In this document: positions 54,975 through 64,000 of the stretch, one piece after another
How positions within the stretch are numbered: the stretch's first letter is position 1
Layout of the letters: each line of letters starts with the position of its first letter
DNA from: Brasenia schreberi
Lineage: Eukaryota; Streptophyta; Magnoliopsida; Nymphaeales; Cabombaceae
Direction: 5' to 3'
Assembly: GCA_036023115.1 (NCBI GenBank)
Contig: JAYKKT010000080.1
Span: 10,004,501-10,068,500 of the forward strand
DNA length: 64,000 nucleotides
Made by a program: the position numbers and the translations under genes
The notes under the pieces: generated by a model
Told to the model about the DNA's origin: nothing
Seen by the model: the letters and a program-made list of their open reading frames with translations, nothing else
Databases searched by the model: none

Positions 54975-56102
54975 TTATGATGAAACGGAGTGCTTCTGCA
55001 CCATCTCAACTACTTGCTGTTGCTGCTGGATATCGGCCATGTTGAGCCTGGAGTAGGCGGTGATGCCACCGGCCAGCGGCGCAATCGGCAGATTGCCGCA
55101 GTTGCATATCTCAATCATGAATCCATCTGGGTCATGGAAGAATAGCTGCTCCACATAGATCCCTCCGTCCTCTACCATGCTTTGCACGTACTTGCTCTCG
55201 CACTATACCATTGGCAACAATCAGATTCTAAAGAGATTCAACTTGTCTTTGGTTGATAATTTAAAGAATTGGGTTTTTGTTTGAATAATCGCTTTTTTAA
55301 TTGAAAATCATCTTTTGATGTTTGGCCCAAATTGAAAAGACTTATCTTGACACAAGATCTCGGGCTTGTACAGGGTACTACAAGTGGGTATAGAACCCGA
55401 CCATGGGGCCTTGAGGCCAAATTGATGCGTCCTTTTTTTATTTCTAAAGGAATTGCCGATGCATGCGACCTCGGGATGCTCTTTAATCTTCAGCGTTCCT
55501 TGCTTCTAAGATTTCGACAAGACGAGTTCATGGCTCTTTGTTCAAGACCAAATTGAAGGTTGACTAAATCCAACCCATATTTCCCAATCAATGGGGGGAG
55601 TCTGGGCGGGGTTGGCCGCATGGTTTCCAGTTTTATTTAAATTAATCCTAAAATTCAGTGAACAGAAGAAGAAAATTTGCTAAAGATTATGGTGGTAGTA
55701 CCTGAAAGGAAATATGGTTATCCTTCGGATTGATCTCAGCCTTTTTCGGCAGGCTTTCTAAGTCCTCTGATTGAAGCAAATGTATGCCGATTCCATAATT
55801 GAAGAGCCTGTAAAAGGCCATCGTTATGTTCTCCTCAACAATGGTTAATTAGGAACTTAATGAATGGATTTTGCTGTTTTTGCTTAATGGATTTATGTCT
55901 TTGATAATTCATTGAATCCACTGGTTGGAGGAGAAGCATATACGCACCAAGCACCGTTGAAATTGAAGGACCCCGGACGTCGGACGGGGATGAATCCGAG
56001 AATGTTCTGATAGAAATCGATCGATTCCTCCACCGATCTACATACAATGGAGATATGATTCAACGACGTAAGAGGCAATGCACCGCCAATTTTGTTCACC
56101 AT
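54975..56102 (-). CDS. Three-exon glyoxalase I-family (VOC) protein, 162 aa
   Basis: Exons on the minus strand: 56102-55948, 55807-55702, 55202-54975, all with GT-AG borders; 489 nt in total. The start MVNKIGGALPLTSLNHIS contains the first metal-ligand His of the vicinal oxygen chelate fold, then SVEESIDFYQNILGF. Exon 2 gives LFNYGIGIHLLQSED and ends KDNHISFQ (second His). Exon 3 gives CESKYVQSMVEDGG, FFHDPDGFMIEICNC (metal-ligand Glu) and a Gln-rich tail. Length and exon layout fit the small plant glyoxalase-I-like proteins (At1g80160/At1g15380 type). Classical glyoxalase I converts the methylglyoxal-glutathione adduct; for this subgroup the substrate is not certain. No targeting peptide is seen, so it is probably cytosolic. 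Confidence 0.88.
55203..55701 (-). other. Intron 2 of the glyoxalase-like gene
   Basis: 499 bp from GTACTACC to GGTATAG. Small open frames in it have no recognisable content. Confidence 0.75.
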
Positions 56103-56285
56103 TTTCTGCCTCTGTTTTTAGAGCGATCAATGCAAACACGGACCGAAGAACAGTGGAAAACCCAACTAAAATTTGGGCTTCATCTGCCGATTAGGGGATC
56201 AAGAAAACCGAACCAAGAAGATCAAATGCTTCGCCCTTAGAGAGGCTTCAAGAGAGAGGTGGATGAGGTGCAGAGGGTGTCTGCC

Positions 56286-56293
56286 TTTTTATA
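56286..56293 (-). promoter_or_regulatory. TATA box of the glyoxalase-like gene
   Basis: Minus strand TATAAAAA, about 185 bp upstream of the ATG. ACGTG-core motifs (TACGTGTC at 56319, TGACGTGGC at 56334) lie just upstream. Such motifs bind plant bZIP factors and would suit stress or ABA control. Confidence 0.6.
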
Positions 56294-56449
56294 GCGGAGA
56301 GAAGCTCTTACACTTCTTCTACGTGTCATGGAATGACGTGGCAGATCGTAATACTCATCTGACTCATCCTCCGTTGTCAATCTTGTCAGGCTGATTCATT
56401 TATTACGTGTGGAGAGGAAAGATATTTCCCCCCTATGGGTTAACGTTCT

Positions 56450-56687
56450 GGAAATGGAATGATCCGCCTCCGACCTAAACCAATCTTGGGCCCGTATGAG
56501 TCATTTTCGGGTGGCAGATCGAGCCGTCGGATCGGGTCACTTTTAGGATCTGCTCAACAGTAGGTCAACTTGGACCACACCCGTTCTTTCTGGGGGGTCA
56601 TATTCTTTGAACCTAGGGTCCTAGACCCGTTCCAACCAACTTGACTATAACTTTGATTGCTATAAACATGTGCATGTGTAGGTATAT

Positions 56688-56723
<36 letters not shown>

Positions 56724-58795
56724 TTAAACTAAGTAGAATTTTATATATATCATTGTAGTTGTCAAAAGTACCTACATAAGCTTTACCGCATGTGTCACAA
56801 AACTTTAATCCTCTTTCTCAAAATGAAAGATGGATAACACTTTTGGCAATGAAAGTGAGTTCCTAAGAATCTCACTGAGCATATCCAGCACATCCTAGTT
56901 GTCATTGATAGCACAGTTTCAGGTAAGGAGTAACGATAGAAGGAGAAGGACAAGGCGTAACATTGTCGTGTTGAAGGAAACATCGGTAAGCTAAGTTACA
57001 TCTAGTCCTACGAAAAGCAAGGGATTAAAGGGATTGCAATGTGATTAATTCAATCTCTTGCTTGAACACTAAAATCGCTATTTATAGGCCTCCTTTGAGG
57101 TGGCAACAGATAAACCCATTCTTCATGCACATGATTTCCAACAACTTCTCACTCCTTATCGATGCTACCTTTGTACTGCAATATTAAGTATGACTTGCCA
57201 GTTGTCACCACTGTTAGGTCATGCCTTGAGGCTTATCGATATCATGAGCCTAAATTGATGTCCCTCTTTTCGAATCTTTGGAAACTTTCCATATATCCCT
57301 CTTGATTTTTCAATATCAACATATTCTTCCTTGCAACATATCCCAAAATGCGATCAAGGATGTAACTCATACTTATATCAACACCAAATGCCAAAAAAAT
57401 TCCCTTTTGACATATTTGTGTCAGCTCCATTTTCAAGATTATGTTCCTTTTGGTGCATCATTTGGATAATGATTGAGCTCTTTTTCTTTCATTTTCTATA
57501 TGCTTGAAGACTTCCTTAGTAAAAAAAAAACTTTTTTTGTACATCTATAGCACATATGGCTTCTAGCTTTGGTGATGTTCTTTCTCTATTACCACATCAC
57601 TTGATGGCCTTATTGAGTCCCATCTCGAATCTATATTGTTGACCTGCGATGAGTTGATAATGTCCTGATACCTTAACTTTATCTGTTATTTGTCATCAAC
57701 TTATCAATTATATGCTGACTAGTTATATCATGTATAAGAACAAAAGTATCATCTTTGGGTGAAATGGGATACTTACAACCTCATTATGTTGTTTTGTTTA
57801 GTTTTCCACTTTGCCATTCCACTATTATACTCTTTTTTTTGTGATTTGAGTCTTTTGGTAATTTGTAGTTCTCTTTTGTGATGGTATCTTGCATAATTCT
57901 ACGTGTTTGAGCGATCACTGGTTTATCAAGATAGTGTCAAGATTGTTTCTCTAGTTGACTAGGATTTCGATAACTCCAAACTCTCTATAAATCTCTCTTG
58001 GGATGATTTCATCCACGAAAAATCGAGTATCGTTATTGTATCGGATGAAAAACATTATACTTTCTTAATGTTGTGGTTCTACCATTTTGTTGCTTGTGTT
58101 CATTGTACCAAAGTTAATGACGAATATGAATGATATATTTTCGCTATTATGTAAGCTATAACTCACCTCTCTTTTTAGTCATGAGATATCATTTAATAAA
58201 TTATATTCTTGAAGCACTTTGGCGTGATGGCTCAATACATTTAGTTGGAGTCCTGCTATGGTTCTTGCAGTTCTTGATCCACTTATATTTGCTAGAACTT
58301 AGATTGTACGGCTTGTTCTCTTAGTTAATTCTATTGGATTTTTTGGAAGTAGCTTTGAGTCGAACTCCTCTTGTTTCTTTGTCTCCCGACTTATGTCAAT
58401 CAGTCCCAATGCGACAACTTTTCTTTCTCTATATTTTGGACTATTTGATTCACCTTCTACCATAATGTTCATCGCAAACCTTATGCATACAAGGGTGTCA
58501 AAAGTCTTTTTCTCATAACTTTTGTTCAATGGAGAATCTCGGTCTGAAAGGTTCAATCTGATAAATGTTGGACCTTATTACGCTCATTGCCCCACTCGAT
58601 AATTGGGATTTTGGCAAGGTTTGCATGCTATCATAGACTTGTCAAGCAATCAATCATTAGAGAACAATAAGTAAGATTTACCTTTTTGGTTTCATAACTA
58701 CTTTTCTTGCTCTAGAGAAGCTCATGACTTTACTGCTTGGTGGTTTTGTCACCACGGAGGCATGATTTTGTTCAAAGATTATTGGTCGTTCTTTT
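56450..58795. other. Unassigned AT-rich DNA with decayed coding-like fragments
   Basis: Minus-strand pieces at 58556-58299, 57436-57242 and 56983-56795 look as if they belonged to one longer coding sequence, with stops between, but no family is recognised. A TATA-like CTATAAATAG lies at about 57073-57082 on the minus strand. (TA)n at 56692-56720. Confidence 0.35.
56760..56985 (-). pseudogene. Cysteine-rich fragment, family unknown
   Basis: The minus strand reads MCWICSVRFLGTHFHCQKC and, after a frameshift, FCDTCGKAYVGTFDNYN. Two or three CxxC pairs in 45 residues suggest a former zinc-binding region. Not assigned. Confidence 0.3.
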
Positions 58796-58799
58796 ACGG

Positions 58800-58957
58800 T
58801 ATATATATATATATAAAGAGAGAGAGAGAGGGTAGTGATAAATGTTCAAACTCTATTCATACTCAAATGTACTTGAATTATTTCCACTGTTTGATTGAGA
58901 TAACATTAGAGATTTTAATTAAAAGTATCATCATATTTTTTGTATTTTGTATTTAAT
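58800..58957. mobile_element. Foldback MITE half copy (copy 6)
   Basis: (TA)n and AGAGAGAGAGAGAGGG, then TTCAAACTCTATTCATACTC, GATTGAGATAACATTAGAG and TTTTAATTAAAA match the left arm of copy 4. The right arm is missing, and the 3' end of RTE copy 2 starts here. Confidence 0.55.
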
Positions 58958-59583
58958 ACAACAACAACAACTAAGCCTTTTCCCATACTAGACAGGGTCG
59001 GCTACATGGATTCTTTGTTTTCACATATCCCTATCGTGTGTCATGTTAACAATTAACTCACAATAAGCTAGATCATTCTTTATTGTTTCTTACCAACACT
59101 TTTGTGGTCGTCCTCTAGCTCTATTAATACTTTCCAAATTTAGTTTTCCATACCTTCTTACAGGTTCTTCTTTTGATCTTCTTTCTATATGTCCAAACCA
59201 TCTTAAACGATATTCTCTCATTTTATTCTCTATTGGTGTCACTCCTAATTTGTTTCTAATAACCACATTATGTATACGGTCTTTTCTTGTATGACTACTC
59301 ATCCATCTCAACATCTTCATCATCTTTTGTACATGTTAATGATTAACTGCCCAACACTCAGAACCATAAAACATGGCAGGTCTAATTGATGCTCTATAAT
59401 ATTTACCTTTCAACTTTAATGGTATCTTCTTATTACAAAGAATACCTGATGCTCCTCTCCATTTTAACAAACCAGTATCAATTCTATGCGTAACATCTCC
59501 ATCAATTCTTCCATCACTCTGAAAAATTGACCCTAGGTATTTAAAACTTTCCTTTGGGGGATGCAATGTATGTCAATTTTAAT

Positions 59584-60547
59584 TTATATGTCCTCTAAGG
59601 TAACCAAATGATCAAACTTACATTCCATATATTCTGTCTTTGTTCTACTAAGTCGGAGGCCTTTGCTTTCTAATATTTCTCTCCATAGTTCCAATTTTCT
59701 ATTAACTTTTTCCTTAGACTCCTCTACTAATACAACGTCATATGCAAATAACATACACCAAGGTACTTCATCTTGAATATGTTTTGTTAACTCATCAATC
59801 ACCATTATAAATAAGTATAGACTTAAAGTTGATCCTTGATGTAATGCAATATTAACTTCAAAGAAGTCTATCATTCCTTCATGAGTCCTCACACATGTTT
59901 TTGCACCATGATACATGTCTCTTAAAAGGTTAATGTATGTCAATGGGATATCTCTTTTTTCCAAAGTTCTCCAAAGAACCTCCCTCAGTACTCTATTATA
60001 AGTTTTTTCTAGATCATCATGTGAAGGTCTTTCTTTTTTTCTCTAAAATGTTCCATAAGACGTCTCAAAAGGTGAATCACTTCAATAGTAGATCTGCCTG
60101 GCATGAATCCAAATTGGTTCTCTGTTGTACTTGATACTTGTCTTAACCTACGTTCGATAATTCTTTCCCATAATTTCATAGTATGGCTCATTAATTTGAT
60201 ACCTCGATAATTCACACAATTTTGAATGTCTTCCTTGTTCTTATATATGGGTATAAGTGTACTTGATCTCCATTCCTCAGGCATTTTTGGTTTTTCCATA
60301 TTTCATTAAATAGTCTTGTGAGCCAAGTGATTCTTATTTCTCTTAGTATTTTCCAAACTTCTATAGGAATATTATCTGGTCCTACCGATTTACCACCCTT
60401 CATATGTTTAAGAGCCTCTTTGACTTCATTCTTTTGAATACATCGGTAGAAATTATGGTTTATATACTTTTGTGATTTGGCTAACTCTCCTAAGCTAATA
60501 CTAACATCTTTATTTTCATTAAAAAGATTATAAAAATAGTTTTTCAT
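59584..60547 (-). pseudogene. RTE copy 2 reverse transcriptase
   Basis: Three overlapping frames cover the RT: 60547-60212, 60299-60009 and 59964-59584, with frameshifts between. The active site reads FAYDVVL instead of FADD. Confidence 0.88.
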
Positions 60548-61204
60548 CTATTTCTTATATCATCATTTGCCACTAGAATATTTTCATCCTCGTCTTTTAT
60601 GCATCTAACATAATTAAGATCTTTAGTTTTCTTATCTCTAGCCCTAGCTATCCAAAAAATATCTTTTTCACCCTCTTTTGAGTTGAGTTTTTTATATAAG
60701 TCCTTCCAAATTTTAGTTTTTGCTTCACTAACGGCCTTTTTCGCTTCCTTCTTTGCTTTCTTATAAGCCTCTAAAGTTTCACTAGTTTTCTTAGCATAAT
60801 GTAAATTTGTAACATGCCCTCTTTGCCTTGATTTTATTTTGTACTACTTTACTCCACCACCAAGCTTCTTTTTGTGCCGGTACACCTCCCTTAGATACCC
60901 CTAACACATCTTTCGCCACTTTTCTAATATGTATAGCCATATTGTTCCACATATCACAGGGTGTACCAGCATAATTTCAAACATCTCCTTGAAGGACTTT
61001 CTGTTTAAATATATCTTCTTTCTCGCTTTTGAGGTTCCACCATTTAGTTTGAATAGCTCGATGCACTCTTTTCTTCTTTGTCCATTTTTTTATTTGTAAA
61101 TTCATAACTAAAAGTCGATGTTGGGTGGTTAAGCTTTCTCTTGAAATTACCTTGCAATCTTTACAATACGCTCTATCTTTTTTTCTACAAATAAAGTAAT
61201 CAAT

Positions 61205-61561
61205 TTATGTTTGTGATAAACCACTCTTATAAGTAATTAAATGTTCATCTCGTTTTTTGAAGATTGTATTGACTATAAAGAGATCAAATACCATAGCAAA
61301 ATTTAAAATCTCCCTACCTTCCTCATTTATATCCCCAAAACCAAAGTTTCCATGAATCCCTTGATATCCTAATGCCTCTTTACCGACATGTCCATTTAAA
61401 TCTCCTCCTAAACAAATCATCTCCCTTTGTGGAATCTTTTGAAACACCTTATCTAACTCTTCCCAAAAAACTGTCTTTATACTATCTTCTAGTCCTACTT
61501 GGGGTACGTAAGCACAAACTATATTCAAAACCTCTGCTCCTAACACTAATTTCAACGTCAT
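61205..61561 (-). pseudogene. RTE copy 2 endonuclease
   Basis: 118 open codons: [27 protein letters not shown] (catalytic Asp kept, unlike copy 1), [18 protein letters not shown]. Cut off from the linker by a stop in the SQTQID motif. Confidence 0.85.
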
Positions 61562-62213
61562 GATTCGGTCACCATATCATTGTATGTCTACTACACTATC
61601 CTTTAAATCTTTATTTATGATAATATCAACTCCGTTTCGAGCCTTTTATTTACCTGAGTACCATAATTTAAAACCTATATCATCTATCTCCTTTGCTTTT
61701 TCTCCAACCCATTTTATCTCTTGTAAACATAGAATATGAATCTTTCTCCGAATCATAGTATCTACCACCTCCATTAGCTTACTGGATAATGTTCCGATAT
61801 TTCAAGAACCAATATGAATCTTATTATCTAGGACTAGCTTCTTTACCCCCGCATCCGTCCATAATCAAAATGCGGAGACCCTCTTGAAAAAATTTTCACT
61901 ACATTCGGGCGGCAATATAGCGGGACTAACTTCTTTACCCACACCCGTCCATGATGTGGGAACCCTCTCTTCAATTGATTCACTACATTCGGGCAAAAAT
62001 GTAGTAGCCCTTGCTTACTTCTTACTCCATTTGGGCTCTACAGCACGTCGCTAGGCGAGGATGCCCCAAAGCAATGCTCATAATTTTTGTAATCCATGTT
62101 ATAAAAATCCGACGAAGTTTTACGTTGGCTGTCGGAAGCCTAACACAACCCTCCTCCTTTATCCGGGCTTGCGACCAGCAATGCAAGGGTGATCCCTTAC
62201 ATGGGCGGAGTTT

Positions 62214-63100
62214 GAGGAAACCAAAAACAATAAGATAAAATAAAATGAAAAAAGAACCCATTCAGGCCATTCACCGTGAAATCCATATACACCATATAAT
62301 ACTTTAGAATTTCATACAAAAGAAAATAGATAACAATTCGGTAAAAAAGACTTTAAAATCCGTACCAACTTCAAGCATGCATTCTCGGAATTTTACGACT
62401 TTAGAGTTTGTGAAGGTGAGTACCTGAGCAGAAGTTCTCTGTCTTCTCTCCTGAGCCTTTAGCCTCTCCCTTTTGAGGTAGTAAGGTTTTACAACAAAAG
62501 TCTTGAGCAAAAAATATATTTAATGTATGTATTTTGTATTTAATGTATGTATTAAATGTTTTTTGCTTTATTGGCTCAATCATTTGTTCATACCAGGTCA
62601 GATTTCCAAGTCGAGAATTATATACCAAACTCCTTGCACATGTTAGAGCCGGCCTTTTGTTTAAAAGACAGTTCTACAACGAGCAATAGCTCACCTGGCT
62701 AGGGAGTCAACTCGCAGTTGAAGGTCATCGGTTCGATGACTGGGGCACGCATCTGGTTTCAGCCTCATCATGTTACCAAAAGAGAAAAAACAGACAAAGT
62801 TCTGGATCTGATATGTGGATCAGGATCGAGATTTGTTTCTCTTGCTAGGGTTATGATCTCGAACCTGAACTTGAATTCATTTATGCAGGACTGAGGAAAC
62901 CAGCGAAGATTCATTCAAGGTGGCAATATACAATGTTTAAGTGGTTAAACCTAATTTCTTCAAAGTTTAGTCAGATGTAAGCTCTTTTTCTTTCAAACTG
63001 TGGCCTGTTAATGTTTCTAGATTAGCTTTAAAATGATAAACACAATCAAGTTATTATAGTGGATAATTTATTTAAAAGTACAAAAGAATCCTTTGGATGA
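62214..63100. other. Intergenic DNA with one SINE
   Basis: The SINE lies at 62683-62770; otherwise AT-rich DNA with no supported gene. Confidence 0.5.
62683..62770 (+). mobile_element. tRNA-type SINE copy (closest to family consensus)
   Basis: AGCAATAGCTCACCTGGCTA, GGGAGTCAACTCGCAGTTG, AAGGTCATCGGTTCGATGAC and GGGGCACGCATC: full A-box half, spacer, B-box half and start of the body. Confidence 0.7.
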
Positions 63101-63457
63101 ACTTTTTTTAGAGTTGTAACAGAGAATACAGGTGGAGGCTGCTACTGATGGTAAGAACGGCAGATAGTGATGAAGTAGCGGCGGTGAAGTTGAGGATGGT
63201 GGTGGTTGATAGTGATCTTGATGGTGATGACCACTGGCAACACTCACAAATTCTGCCACGGAAATCGGTAAAAGACAACCTAAGAGGTGAGTGGTGATGG
63301 TAATAACAGTTGTAAATTGTGGTTCTAGCGAAGACAACATGAGAGTATGGAGGTGGTGGTACTGGTTAAGGTGGCAGTGGATGACTGTGGTAACAGTATG
63401 CAACAGTTGATGTCAGTGAAGGCATGTGTTCACTCAAGATCTGATTTTTTTTGGTCC

Positions 63458-63463
<6 letters not shown>

Positions 63464-63535
<72 letters not shown>

Positions 63536-63538
63536 AGG
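63464..63538. repeat. (TA)n(GATA)n(GA)n compound microsatellite
   Basis: Three simple repeats in succession: TA to 63488, GATA to about 63520, GA to 63538. Confidence 0.97.
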
Positions 63539-63800
63539 GCTATTGATGTGAAATACAAGTGTATTTCAGTATTTCACCTTAGATATAAGTGCGCTTCATA
63601 CAAAAAATAATTATTGGATCCGCAATTGGTTGATGCTGATGTTCATGTTCTCCGGCTCGTCTCTGCTCCAGTGACTCGACCGACCACCTTTGGTCTGTGT
63701 AGCTCGGCTCCACGGGTGCAGTCGCTCGTACAACGTTGGTTATTTCTCCCACCTTTGCGGTTCACCTACTTTCCTACTTGCTTTAGAGACCTACTACTTC

Positions 63801-64000
63801 TTACCTTGGGGGAGGTAAGTAGTATGTGTTTTGTTCGCTTTGTGGCAGCGTGAATGGAGGGAGTAGGGTTGGGGTTGGGTTTGGGGTTGGGGTTGTGGCG
63901 GCGGGTGTGTTTGTGGTTGGTGGGTTGGGTATCGTGCTCGGGTTTGGGGTTTCGGGTGTCATGGTTGTGGTGTCGGGATGTGTTTGGTTGTATATAATTT
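63801..64000 (-). other. Pro/Thr-rich open frame at the right edge, doubtful
   Basis: On the minus strand the frame is open from the window edge. It has an ATG at 63962 and runs TIPNPPTTNTPAATTPTP..LPPPR to a stop at 63801-63803. A good splice donor (CCAAG/GTAAGA) overlaps its end. Low complexity makes chance likely. Confidence 0.2.
63865..63893 (+). repeat. G-run tract with quadruplex potential
   Basis: Five runs of three or four G separated by TT or TTT, resembling TTGGGG/TTTGGGG. More G-rich sequence follows to 63950. Confidence 0.7.

Larger units (their letters stand above)
58959..62213 (-). mobile_element. Near full-length RTE LINE (copy 2)
   Basis: 3' tail (TTG)n at 58959 and 5' end CTCCGCCCATGTAAGGG near 62213, 3255 bp. 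Minus-strand pieces in order: endonuclease 61561-61205 (EMICLGGDLNGHVGKEAL), linker (stops), RT 60547-59584 ([45 protein letters not shown]) and C-terminus 59566-59090 (MLRWMSSHTRKDRIHNVV). The catalytic FADD box has become FAYD, so it is dead. No clear target duplication was found. Confidence 0.92.

Noticed and set aside
58959..62213. Active RTE
   Set aside because: RT box is FAYD and several frameshifts and stops occur.
63068..63403. 111-codon minus-strand frame rich in His and Thr
   Set aside because: It is the reverse of a GGT/GAT-rich low-complexity stretch with no domain.

Overview
The window is nuclear DNA from a flowering plant. Three plant-type genes with clean GT-AG introns or a plant TATA box sit among dense, nested retrotransposons, tRNA-type SINEs, foldback MITEs and long TA/GA microsatellites. 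The species cannot be fixed from the sequence.

Bases 1-26.6 kb are almost wholly transposon-derived. A Ty3/gypsy-like element runs off the left edge on the minus strand: its 5' LTR lies at about 853-3085 and an open gag-like frame at 734-1. It is followed by a patchwork of older gypsy fragments (gag, a Tat-like RT, integrase, protease; 3.2-7.8 kb). Next comes a 4.0-kb solo LTR (8550-12588) with a 5-bp target duplication and a tenfold 111-bp tandem array inside it. Four minus-strand Ty1/copia elements follow. Copy A is complete but decayed (12635-16968, with an ATATA duplication). Copy B is a 3' end (19147-20795). Copy C is a near-complete element (21146-25965) whose 3' LTR has been replaced. 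Copy D is a 3' LTR plus remnant (26213-about 27000). A gypsy LTR end in inverted orientation (20796-21145) separates B from C. Between A and B (17-19 kb) lie foldback repeats and a broken DUF761-like gene.

Bases 27-33 kb hold a gypsy-type LTR, SINEs, microsatellites and unassigned repeats. The genic core is 33.2-47.5 kb. An intronless, domesticated Harbinger-nuclease-like gene (33543-34997, plus) is followed by a six-exon gene for a 254-residue single-RRM protein (36101-47485, plus). The RRM gene's introns carry a 5S rRNA/LINE chimera, a Tourist-like MITE, a LINE fragment 33 bp from a splice acceptor, and a full-length RTE-type LINE with a 13-bp target duplication.

Bases 47.5-64 kb hold RTE fragments (including a 167-bp 5'+3' deletion derivative), an organellar large-subunit rRNA insertion, more SINEs and a cluster of foldback MITEs nested in TA/GA tracts. 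They also hold a three-exon glyoxalase-like gene (56102-54975, minus), a near full-length but mutated minus-strand RTE (58959-62213) and G-rich sequence at the right edge.

The three cellular genes show no sign of working together. The window is best read as a gene-poor, repeat-rich chromosome segment. Its unusual content is the repeat architecture: RTE-derived short chimeras, a foldback family tied to microsatellites, and LTR-internal tandem arrays and hairpins.
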